Positions 41,393 through 51,430 of a stretch of DNA of 64,000 bases are shown here, piece after piece; within the stretch, counting starts at the first letter, position 1, and each line of letters begins with the position of its first letter. The notes beneath the pieces were generated by a model, which was given only the letters and a program-made list of their open reading frames with translations, was not told the origin of the DNA and made no database searches. The DNA is from Glandiceps talaboti (Eukaryota > Hemichordata > Enteropneusta > Spengelidae): the NCBI RefSeq assembly GCF_964340395.1, contig NC_135550.1, forward strand, positions 26,000,176 to 26,064,175, in the 5' to 3' direction. The position numbers and the translations under genes are program-made.

Positions 41393-42978
41393 GTTTTTCA
41401 TGTGGATGTTATTCTCATTCACCAAAACACATTAATCAATGCCCTATATAGTAACAATTAACGACAGGTTAACGCAGGTACACATATTTTAAATTGTTGA
41501 TGACATAAACGTTAAGCATTTTAGATATATAAACAACATAAATTCGTTATTATATCTTGATTTGCAAATGATCTTTTCGATTATTAAATACTATATCATC
41601 AAACATAGGGCTGAATTTCGAAATCATTCGAGAAGCACTGGCACAAATCTAGTTATCATCACGTTTAGAATTTGGAATTGGAATTTCGTGGTTCGACGTA
41701 AACATGTTGCATAAGAAATAACTCGAAACCTCACAACAATGTTTAGCGGAAATGAAAGAAACACGTTCGTCTGAATAGTTCTTGATACTAGTAAGTTAGC
41801 AGCATAAAAGGAGATCTATTACAAGAAATTGAGTTGTGATAGTAAGAGCTTATAAAAAAAAACTTTAAAACTTTAACCCCACCCCCTTCGAAATCTCAAC
41901 AAGAAAATGGGCAAATTCCTCGGGTTGAACCATGATTGCGCTGTGCTCACTGTTCATGCATTTATGCTCAATGTGGTGGCATTTATTGGTGAAACGAACT
42001 GTGTATATTGATGTACTGGAGATATACACCGTATATCTACGTATACAGGCATTGGCTGTAAAGAAAAGTTTTTTTTATGTATACTTTTGGCAACCACTTT
42101 TAGGGACTATACATAAATTACAGGGGGAGCTTGAGGGCTAGGGCCGATGTTTTATTTATTTGGAACAAGTCCTCTTTATAGGCTCCTAAGTCTACAAAAC
42201 ACACAAACATGTCAAAACAAACAAACAAACAAACAAACAAACAAACAAACAAACAAACAAACAAACAAACAAACAAAAAACAAACAAACAAAACTAACAA
42301 AATGCACTTAAAACACATTGCAAGGCAAACATCAAAATCAATTTTGCCGGGTGGACTTGAGATGGCAATCTTGCAAAACTGTAAATTTCTCAGAGATAAG
42401 TTAAAGTCCGAATATTCAAAATACTACAACAAAGACCATTATAAGTTGTCATACATCGCTGAATGGCACAGTGTTTCAAACTTTAGTTCTTGTAACATCA
42501 GGTCTAAAACAAGTAAAATGTATAGTTCTCCTCTGTGGAACATTAAAACGTAACTTAGAGAGAACATATGGACTATCATCAAAATTATTTGCACACTTGT
42601 ATAAAAAAAATACCATGTCTAAAAACATCCTCCGCTGAGAGAGGATGGGCAAATCGAAAAATTCTCATAAATGTTCATAATTTTGACGGTTAAAAATGAT
42701 CCCGGTTTTGTAACAAAGAAATTTGATGAGTGTTTCCTGAACCCTTTCAATGCTAGCCTGTGGTTTCTTTTGCCAAGGGGACAAACGATTGAATTGAACC
42801 GTATTCCACAATACTTTTGACATAGGTAACACAGAGAACATACTAGTATAGGGAGTTTTACAATGCAAGCGAACTGTGCAAGAGAAAAAATTACAAGTTA
42901 ATACAACTTCTTTTTTGATCTTATAAACTCCTTCAAGATCATCATTATCATCTGACACAGTTAAAATGCAAGCTGAGG
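41393..42978 (-). mobile_element. Tandem unit 2 (about 1586 bp) with decayed LINE reverse-transcriptase C-terminus
   Basis: This is a diverged direct repeat of unit 1. Its minus frame near 42830-42665 reads WNTVQFNRLSPWQKK, then IERVQETLIKFLCYKTG and YEHL, the usual C-terminal RT block of non-LTR elements, and continues (with stops) into QRRMFLDMVFFLYK-like sequence. It lacks the VVNKAYRMHAGFIKRS part kept in unit 1. A (CAAA)n run lies at 42214-42298. After the unit the word GTTTTTCA recurs at 42979. Confidence 0.7.
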
Positions 42979-43278
42979 GTTTTTCAAAAGTTCAGTGCGT
43001 GAAAATGATTGACACTCTCCCCTCCCAAGACCGTGACCCTGAACAAAAATCACTGACCCTCTCCTCCTCTGTCAGTGGAATATCTGTGATAAAAATATAA
43101 TTGCACAAAAAATAATGACCCCCCACACCAATGGTTACCCTCACCCCAAGATACAAGCCTCCCCCTTGTAATTTGTGTCCAGTCCCTCAGAGCATGGATG
43201 TATTACATGGAAGAGCGTGGATGTATCCATGAATCCCTAGTTTTACAGCAATGCTTGCGCTTTTAGAGCGTTTTACAG
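42979..43278. other. Unassigned 300 bp between unit 2 and foldback B
   Basis: It has C-rich patches such as GACCCTCTCCTCCTC and GACCCCCCACACC. No open frame of interest and no repeat partner that I can see in the window. Confidence 0.3.
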
Positions 43279-43285
43279 CTCACAC

Positions 43286-43688
43286 CACAGGGTACCCAGG
43301 ATCCGTGTGACAAACAAAACAGAACAATACAAACAAATAAATAAATAAACTATCAAATAAATGACAAATGAACAAGCAAACGAACGAACGACAAGTAAGC
43401 TTATAGGGACAAATAAAATAATTAAATAAACCAGCAAATAAACAAATACTTGTGGGGGTATACGAGATATGTTTTTTTGTACCCATCACTATAAAAAAAA
43501 TATACATATAGTGATGGATACAAAAAACATATCTAGTATACACCCACGAGTATCTGTTTATTTGCTGGTTTATTTAATTATTTTATTTTTCCTATACTCG
43601 TCGTTCGTTTGCTTGTTCATTTGTCATTTATTTGATAGTTTATTTATTTATTTGTTTGTCACACGGTTCCTGGGTCCCATGTGCTGTG
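43286..43688. mobile_element. Foldback element copy B (403 bp) with 7-bp target duplication
   Basis: It has the same architecture as copy A: CACAGGGTACCCAGGATCCG at the left, the inverse of CACAGCACATGGGACCCAGG at the right, A-rich arms, and a centre that folds through ATAGTGATGGATACAAAAAA. Both full arms are kept here. CTCACAC flanks both sides (43279-43285 and 43689-43695). The frames of about 90-105 codons across it are arm translations, not genes. Confidence 0.8.
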
Positions 43689-43809
43689 CTCACACACTGA
43701 TCAGCGCTGTGACAACGGTCTGTTCCGGTTGCAATGTACGTGTAATTCTTTCATTGGTACGAAAAGAACGGAGAGGTGAAGCATGAAGCCTGAGTAGCTC
43801 TGGAAATAT

Positions 43810-43864
43810 ACGCTATGGGTTTCGACAGGGGAGAAGACATGTCGGGGTCGAAACCCTATAGCGT
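43810..43864. other. GC-rich hairpin
   Basis: ACGCTATGGGTTTCGAC pairs with the inverse ACGCTATAGGGTTTCGAC (one bulged base) around a loop of about 19 bases. It is next to the MITE at 43884 and may be part of a larger mobile element. Confidence 0.6.
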
Positions 43865-43883
43865 CCATTTCCATCCATTTCCA

Positions 43884-44025
43884 TAGTCTATCTGCTAGAC
43901 CTCGGATACAGTACGACACACGACCGAACATCGCTATCGAGGATGTTCGGGCAAGCCCTCACTGCGAACTTCGTTCGCTTATAGTATCGAAAGAAAGCCC
44001 GAACGTCTAGCATAGCAGCAAGACC
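43884..44025. mobile_element. Longer relative of the CTAGTCT MITE
   Basis: It shares TAGTCTATCTGCTAGACCTC, TACGACACA and GACCGAACATCGCT with the copy at 23923-24012, and ends GTCTAGCATAGCAGCAAGAC. It has about 50 extra bases including GTTCGGGC/GCCCGAAC and GCGAACTTCGTTCGC inverted pairs. I see no clear target duplication. Confidence 0.55.
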
Positions 44026-44340
44026 ACCAATTCCAGAGCTGGGACTAGGAGCCTCACATACATCAGGGACATACATGATGTAGTAGGGTGGAGACGAGAA
44101 AACAACACAACACAGCAAAAGAAGACAAGGCCGGATTGTAAAAAGGTTGATTGGTATACATTATTACTAGTATTTAATCGTAACAAAATGTACTGAAGAC
44201 ATGAAGTAAGCTAGGTAATTGTATAATTCCGTGACATTTTTTCTGCCGTGTAAAGATCCAACAAAAGTACAACTTGTAAAATGTACGTCGATGATAAGCG
44301 TTGAATTGTGGGAGGAACAATTATGCTAATTTGACTATAA

Positions 44341-44410
44341 CCAATCATTGAAGAGCTATTCAGAAAATTAGCCAATCAATGATGCACTTACTCGTAGCGC
44401 CATATTTGAA
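44341..44410 (+). promoter_or_regulatory. NUSAP1 proximal promoter: two CCAAT boxes and CDE/CHR
   Basis: CCAAT at 44341-44345 and 44372-44376 are 31 bp apart. TTTGAA at 44405-44410 starts 33 bp after the second. AGCGC at 44396-44400 is four bases before TTTGAA. This is the arrangement known for G2/M genes in vertebrates: NF-Y boxes one to three helical turns apart, then a cell-cycle-dependent element and cell-cycle homology region bound by DREAM/MMB. The ATG is 108 bp downstream. Human NUSAP1 is a G2/M gene, so the fit to function is good. There is no TATA box. Confidence 0.6.
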
Positions 44411-44517
44411 TTACTGTAGTTTGTAATACCTCACAGCGTAACAACAACAACGTTGTGTCATTTCCTGCCACATATTTCTTCTATTTCAAAGACGTATATA
44501 CTTATATTGATGACAAA

Positions 44518-47500
44518 ATGACACAGCAAGTAGATGTGATGAAACTTGAAGGGATGAAGCGAGCTGATTTGCAAAAATTGGCCAAGCAAGTCGGCATCAA
44601 AGCCAACATGAAGGTACGTGTAATCGAATGTTTGCTTGGAGGCGGAAGCTGTGCAGCTAGCGTTGTGTTACTGTTATAGAACTGGGACGTTCACATTTTG
44701 TTTACTGTTTCCTAAAATGTACACATGTCGTGTAAATCATAAATGGAACCACTTTATTGCCGCATTGTAACAATGATGCATTCAACAATATCAATGATCC
44801 GATCGTCATGGCCACACGATTTGTGCAGTTGTTTATTCCAATTTATGACAAGTTTCCATCCACAGGCACTTGTTTCTCGAGATGTATCACTCAGAGTACA
44901 ATAAAATGTCGATGATATTGACGTATTTAGCCAACTTTATTATGTTCAAATTACACTTGTTTCTATGATCATAGAAACAAGTGTAATTTTACCCTAAAAC
45001 ATGTCAATGTTATCGATATTATCGACATTTTATTGCATTCTGATAGAAACATTCTGATCGGGGGGGGGGGGGGAAGCGACTGTGTTTCCATCCATATTCT
45101 CTGTGTAACGGTAGATTGCATGCAGCGGGGATACCATACAACTGTAACTGTCGCGACCGTAGTAATTATGATATATTGCATGTAACATCACTTGTGAATT
45201 TGACTCGCACTCTTGTTACTGTAGGCTAGCTATATAAGAAGAGAGTGTTTGTTGATTTTTGCCATTGTGTCATCACAGTAATTTCATGGGCACACGCTGT
45301 TTGCCATGCCAAAAGACACGTGTTTCCCCTAAAATTCCCGAGATATTCTGGTAAAATAACATTTCACATATTATCGGCCAAAAAATTCAATATTATATTC
45401 TGAAACATATCAAGAAACAAGTGTTTGTGGTGTGTGTCCATGAAATTTATACTTTTAGCAACTTTGAACTCAAGACTTATTGACACGTTATTTGTTACTT
45501 AGTCACTCTTTGGAATTGGTAAAGTTGATCAGAAGGTTGTGGTATAATCTCATGATATAGCACCATTTTTATAGTAAATTACACTCTGTTGTCTGATAAT
45601 GAACACATGTATCCACACTTCAGATCAATAAATCTGGACTAATTCTCACCGCTGTGTGGTTACTTATATTTCCCCCTCCAGACTGTGAAGCTTATAGAAG
45701 CTCTCAAAGAACATTTTGAGAGAAACATTTCAGCCACAGCAAATGTTGACAAAGAAACACCAGTCAAAAAAATGTTGACTCCAAAAGTAGGAACCCCCAA
45801 AGCAGCTGAAAAGAAGGCAGTTACTCCTAAATCAGCTGATGAAGAGAAAATCACATCTGAGATTTCATCTGGAAAAAAAGTGAAGAAAATAAAGAGATCT
45901 ACATATGAAGTAGCACCAGAAGTTAAAGTGCCCTCTCCAAAACCAAAAACACCAGTAGAACCACCAACACAAAAACGTAAACGCAGCAGGTCAAAAAAGA
46001 ACTCACCAGCACCTGTTGAAGATGGTAGCAACAGTAGACAAGAACCTCCTGCCAAGAAAAGAAAAAGAAGTAACCAGACGTCTTCTGGTGAAGATGGTGT
46101 CACTAAAAGAAAGTCATCACCAAGGTTGGCAGCCAAGCAGACATCTCCAATAGTGGAAACGGTGGCAGCGCAATCTGACCCCGACATGAAGGCTGCTATC
46201 ATGGCAGACATCAATAAGAGAGTTGAAGAAAGAAGTAAGTTATTGCACAACAAACAATTACAAATTTATCAATCTGATTCTGATTTTTCCCATTACAAAC
46301 AATTCAATTATGCTCAAATTAAAAAGTATCTATGAATTATCAATTTTCACTTACATGTTGGTTTTTTGCTTTCAGATCTAGCTCACAACTTTTTTTAATT
46401 GCCTTATTGTGCAATCTCTTCCCCTGTAAACTATTCAGTATCATGTTAAGTTAACAAATATATTTTGACTTTTTTTATTAGGATCCCAGATGCAATCTAC
46501 AGGTAAAATACCCAGATTTGCAGCATTTGCAGCCAGGAGTCAAGAAAAGAAAGCTGTGACACCTGGAAACAAAGATTGGAAGAAAATTCACAAGAAGGCA
46601 TTTGATGATATGGAAGGCATTGATGCTTACCTGGAAAGGAAAAGGAAAAGAATGGAAGCCCTCAGCGCTTCTGCCAAGAAGGCAAAGGTAATCAATATTT
46701 TCACATAGAGTGAGAAAAATGTTATTGTGGGTGCTTTTTTAGTCTCCTAACAGATTAAAAAGGTAGCCATAGCAACAAATCTTTCAGTCTTGTCTTCACA
46801 TTATACACAGTCACTGGTAAGTTAGGGCAGCAATGTACTTTTTGTAGGCAATATAAAGAAACTACTAAATGTTTCTTTCCTTGTCATTCTTTTTACTGTA
46901 TGATTTCAACTACCCTATCAAACCCTTTGTTTTTGCTGAATTTTTTTATGATGGAAAACTTGATCATGGAAATGTTTGCAAACTCTCAAAGGTATAATCT
47001 GATGACACAAAGAATTAAAATTTCTATACATATTTTTTAAATAATATGTGTGGTTATTTGAAGACAGTTTGACCAACAAATATAGATAGTAAAAGGTAAC
47101 GCACAAAATCGTGTGAGCACAATGTATGATTTTTCTGAAGTTTCTGATAAACGAGCAGAGAACATTGCAAGCACTCATGCAAATACCCTGAGTATGCAAC
47201 AGTTTGCACTCAATGTGTCATTGGGTTCTGTCGTATTATAAGATAGATAAACTCTGGGTGTTATGCCAAAATATAAATGAATATTTACTACTCGTGACTA
47301 CTCATTTTTCATTAACACTTAGCATCCGTATATCTGACATTGTAGCTATGTTTATACTTTAAACCTGTAACATACTTCATTTTTGGCTGATATCCTTTTT
47401 TTCAGACGTATGCAAATGAAGCAAAGAGTGCTGCTGAGACACTGAAAGCCTTGAAGACACCACAGTCAGTAGCTAAAGTAGGTGTCATACTTTACAACTG

Positions 47501-49698
47501 TGTATTTCACTATATTTGTTTCCTCTGTTCAAGACTCTTACCACAACTTGTAATACTTATAGTCAGTGTTTGTAGAAATAAACAGAGGTGAGTTGAAACA
47601 GGAAAGTACAGATAAAAGCACGAGAACTATATTACAAAATATAATATTTACAGATATAATTATAAACATAAAACTGTTTCTGAAAGCCTTTGGATATCAA
47701 ACTCAATATCAGTCAGTCTATCTGTCTATGCAAAGAATCATATCTTAAAGAGACAAAGAACAACTTGTAACTTGTATCTTCATTTTCAACTTCACAGTGT
47801 GAAGTGTAGTGTACCACTCTCATATTTATTTACCCCATTATCAACCAAATTTCAAAGATTTAACAAAATTTATTTGCTTACTTTACTATATTTGTAGCAT
47901 GTAAGAATTGCCAAGCCAGTGGTCAAAATTGTGACCCCAAACACAGGACTGAAGTCTCCAAAGCCATTTGTGCCCTCTGTCACCAGTGTGGATAAAATCA
48001 ACACTAATTTCAGGAAGTCGGTGTTAAAGACACCCAGTAAACCAGTACTGCCACCTCTAATGACCAAATACAAAGGTTCAACACCTGCCAACCCAACCAC
48101 AAGGAAGTCTGTAGGAGCAAGTACACTGCCACAGTCTCAAAGGAGAAGGTCAGCTGTCTCTAATGTTGACAGCAGGAAATCATTGGGAACCGACCAAAGA
48201 AAATCAGTCGGTTGTAAGTACATGTTTTCTGCCATAAATCATATGAGCCATTCTGTCATTAGAATCATTGATATTCAAGAGAATAGGTTCCTTGATACAT
48301 GATACTTTCTTCAATTTTGCATGTGAGGGATTACTTTGTTGCAAGTCTATTTTTTCTGATGTGACTGGCGCATGATTTTTTCAGCAATATTTCAATTAAT
48401 CAGATTAAGTTCCTTCTAGTGCAAAGTCTTAGTAATAAAATATCTTCCAAAATCCTCAGTTGTAAATGATCTACCGGTAGTTGCAATTTTTTTTTTATGT
48501 CTGGGTCTTAAGCAAATGAATCAAGAATATTATGCATCAAACACTATTGAATTATTCATTGGAGGGTTTGTAGGTTTACAGCCTGTTAGTATTTTTACAA
48601 AAGCTAAGAGGATCTGATTTGCTATATTTTGTTATCCCTTCAGCTGGATTAGCACCTATTACTCCAAATCCCAAGAAAATGTTTGATTTGAAGGCAAGTC
48701 TTGGAAAGCCTCTCTCCTACAAACCACATACAGGTAAGTTTTGCTAGGAATTTGCTACTTTTCTACTTTCTTGAAATAATTCCCTTTTTCTATTCTAGGT
48801 GTTACTTGTGCAGAATCTAATTAGAGAGGATAGATAAAGGGATGAGATTATCAGATAATTAGCTAACATTTCTACAGATGGTTATAGACCAAATTAGTTG
48901 TGTAATGGCAACATGCATAGATTATAGGGCACTCAAATGTGGGTTGTTGTTTTTTATTAGTCACAGAAGACCGTCTATGTGAGCAGTCATCCAGTGTGTA
49001 CAAGTCAAGTAACAGATGCAACAACTTGATTTTATATATGAAAATATAGTGAGTTTGGGTATTTTGGATCTTGTACTCTAGGATGAGACTGTATGAAACA
49101 GTAGCTTCCATTGTTGTCGAAGAAAGTGATGTCATTTTATAATGAAATGTTTGCAACACCTTTCATAGTAAATATGCCCAGAGGAATATTCATGTTTTTG
49201 TCTTTCATTCAACCTTACAGGAAAGTTAAAACCTTTGGGTGAAAATGCTATCTACAACAAATTTAACAAAACAGTATCACTGACCAAGGTAAAAGAGGAG
49301 ATCAAGAAACCCAAGTTACAAAGCAGGTTAGTATAGATCTAAGAATGCATCAAGTTCTACATAGTACTAGGATATGTGGGTCTTGAGAAACAAATTGAGA
49401 AATTCAAACACCAACTATAGTGTAGTTTTACAAGAAGGCATTATGTTCAGTGAAATTAATTATAGCATAATTTTATGATATACATATCCCTAACCTAACC
49501 CTAGCCTACTAGCTTGATTACAGCTTTCTTTACTGTCATGTCAGTCCTCTGTACTTTATCCTTGCCAGTTTATGGATATTTTTATGAAATCTTGTACTAT
49601 TTAAATCTTACAGGGATAGCAGGAGACAGGCCAATCATCAACACAGGAAGAGTAAACGTACCAGTAATATGATGGCTAAAAGAGGAATCAAAGCCTGA
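44518..49698 (+). CDS. NUSAP1: Nucleolar and spindle-associated protein 1 (NUSAP1) orthologue, 8 exons, 507 aa
   Basis: Exons: 44518-44613, 45682-46234, 46482-46687, 47406-47477, 47898-48213, 48644-48733, 49221-49326, 49614-49698. All introns are GT-AG and the frame is continuous. The start is the first in-frame ATG, with A at -3. Residues 8-42 are a SAP-like helix pair (MKRADLQKLAKQVGIKANMK, then TVKLIEALKEHF) that matches the N-terminus of vertebrate NUSAP1. Residues 43-216 are Lys/Pro-rich with several TPK sites for CDKs and basic runs (KRKRSRSKK, KKRKRS). Exon 3 has DWKKIHKKAFDDMEGIDAYL, the family core of the microtubule-binding region. Exon 5 has KSVGASTLPQSQRRRSA. Exon 6 has FDLKASLGKPLSYKPHTGKL, the hallmark C-terminal motif. 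The C-terminus is basic (RKSKRTSNMMAKRG). Family role: bundling and stabilising spindle microtubules near chromatin under Ran/importin control. It is longer than the human protein (441 aa). Confidence 0.92.
44948..44989. repeat. Perfect 42-bp palindrome at the centre of a larger foldback (NUSAP1 intron 1)
   Basis: AAATTACACTTGTTTCTATGA pairs perfectly with its inverse across GATC. Beyond it, imperfect arms continue to about 44893 and 45045: AATAAAATGTCGAT on the left matches the inverse ATCGACATTTTATT on the right. It is probably a foldback MITE of about 150 bp. A G14 run follows at 45060-45073. Confidence 0.8.
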
Positions 49699-51010
49699 AT
49701 GTAACATCATTGTCTGTCAAAGGAATCTGAGCACAATAGATCTAAGGAGAGAATAGCTAATGAACTATTTGTGAGAGTTGATAAGTTTTGACTGTATGTT
49801 ATATGAATGTTAGCCAATGTTACTGAAGCATCACTGCCAATGCCGAATGTAGATGGTAGGATGAGAAGTGAATGTAGTATGTTTAAAAGGAATTATTTTT
49901 ATAACATTCCTGTCTTTATCTTTCTGCTCTCCTCTCTTCATTTTATATGTATTGTTATCATTTGAAGCTGTTATTTTCAGTCCACAATACTTCATTACAT
50001 GTATGATCTTGTTTTAAACTGAAACTTAATTAATTGCTTTTTAAAATATGATAATGTATTCTTTGGTTACCACATACAATAGACGGCCCAGGTTTTCAAA
50101 ATGACCATTTTTATAAACTTCATTTTATTTGGTGTTTGTATTATCATGAAGATGATCTCATTTTCATATGTACAATCATTTTTTTAGTTATTTATTTAAT
50201 GTGACAAACATATCAGTGTTGTGCATAGTTGACGTTCAAACATGAAATAATATAGTATTTCTAAATTAAAGAAGTCATCCCAACTTTATGGTAAATATGA
50301 CAGTTAATGATCATAGAAAAGTCCTGTGACACCTATCCAATCATCTGTTATTTCGGGTGTCATCTGAGGATTTGGTCAAGAGCATGCAGTCGTTTCTTAA
50401 GACTACAGTCTTTGGTGTTGGATGTACAGTTGTGTTTGACTGACAATTCAACACTTTATTAATTTAGAGCTCAGAATTTGTACTGGCTGTATAGGTGTGA
50501 TTGCAAGATGTGATGTCTTTAATACATATAGATTGATTTTGTGTTTATACATAACATAGGCAGTCAGGTACTCTGTCTACTACAATGCCATGTTAGATGT
50601 GTTGGGTGTCTACACCTACATGTAAGAAAATAAACACTGTTGAGTTGCACTCAATCACACACACTTCAAGTTTGTGATGATTTCAGGGGCCTAGAGGTTA
50701 TCTGTTTGTGTTTATTCAGACAAAGAATCTTGATTGCAAATAACTTAAATTTGTTGGCGCCAGTATACATGTCACTATTGTTTGTGGGTACTATAATATT
50801 ATAGTGTAAACCAAAGGAATGCATTCATTCATACATGTACATACCACACATACATACAGGCAATCTTTTTGTTACCTCAGTCATTGTATATATCATGTCA
50901 TTTTCTATACTTCATATTTTATAAACAACAGATATAGAACACTTTTGACATAATGTAGAATTACAGTTTTTGTTTTATCATTAAAGTGTAATCTTTGAAT
51001 TAAAATAGCA
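49699..51010 (+). other. NUSAP1 3' UTR
   Basis: AT-rich sequence with no coding frame. Candidate poly(A) signals are AATAAA near 50629 and ATTAAA near 50982 and 50999. The last lies just before a change in character near 51010. The end would converge with the minus-strand gene whose stop is at 53468. Confidence 0.5.
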
Positions 51011-51204
51011 GTTGTGCTTGTCTTCATTTTTTTATGAATAACAAAAATGAAATCTCTCTAATGTATGTTAAGGTAACATGGAGTTCGTCAACTAAATCTT
51101 AAGCATGGTGAGTAGTATTGCAGATAACTGACACGAGATGGGGATGTCTGGTATCTATGGCAATGATAACTGGAAACTTAGATTGGGTATTCTCGAATTA
51201 TGTG

Positions 51205-51430
51205 GCTCCCTCTGGTGGTGGAAACTAGGCTAGGTTTGCCAGAGGATGATAACTGGAAAATATTTATCATGTTTCTTTGCAAGTACATGGTCAGCCAGAC
51301 AAACAGTATTGTGACATTATTAGGATTTCATGTTTGAGCACCTTCTAATGTGTGATATTCACATTGAGGGCGCTCTTCCTCGTAAACATATCTCTTGGAA
51401 CAATTTTTTACCTATTGATGTTGGTGGCGC
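51205..51430. promoter_or_regulatory. Cluster of CTCF-like cores between convergent genes
   Basis: On the minus strand 51205-51218 reads CCACCAGAGGGAGC (one mismatch to CCASYAGRKGGCRS). On the plus strand TTGAGGGCGC occurs at 51364-51373 and TTGGTGGCGC at 51421-51430. The same cores recur at 54181-54190 and, as TTGGTGGCGC, at 4066-4075. Function is inferred only from the motif. Confidence 0.3.

Noticed and set aside
43280-43786. Open frames of 87-105 codons on both strands
   Set aside because: They follow the arms of foldback B and its AAAC/AAAT repeats; similar low-complexity frames arise from the (CAAA)n run at 42209-42318.
44455-44517. Upstream extension of NUSAP1 exon 1
   Set aside because: It would need a GTG start; the first in-frame ATG is at 44518 and agrees with the family N-terminus.
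45660-46253. 197-codon minus-strand open frame
   Set aside because: It is the antisense shadow of NUSAP1 exon 2. The plus frame has the family motifs and correct splice sites.
49480-49506. Telomere-like CCCTAACCTAACCCTAGCC
   Set aside because: Only about three irregular units inside a NUSAP1 intron; probably chance or a minor relic.
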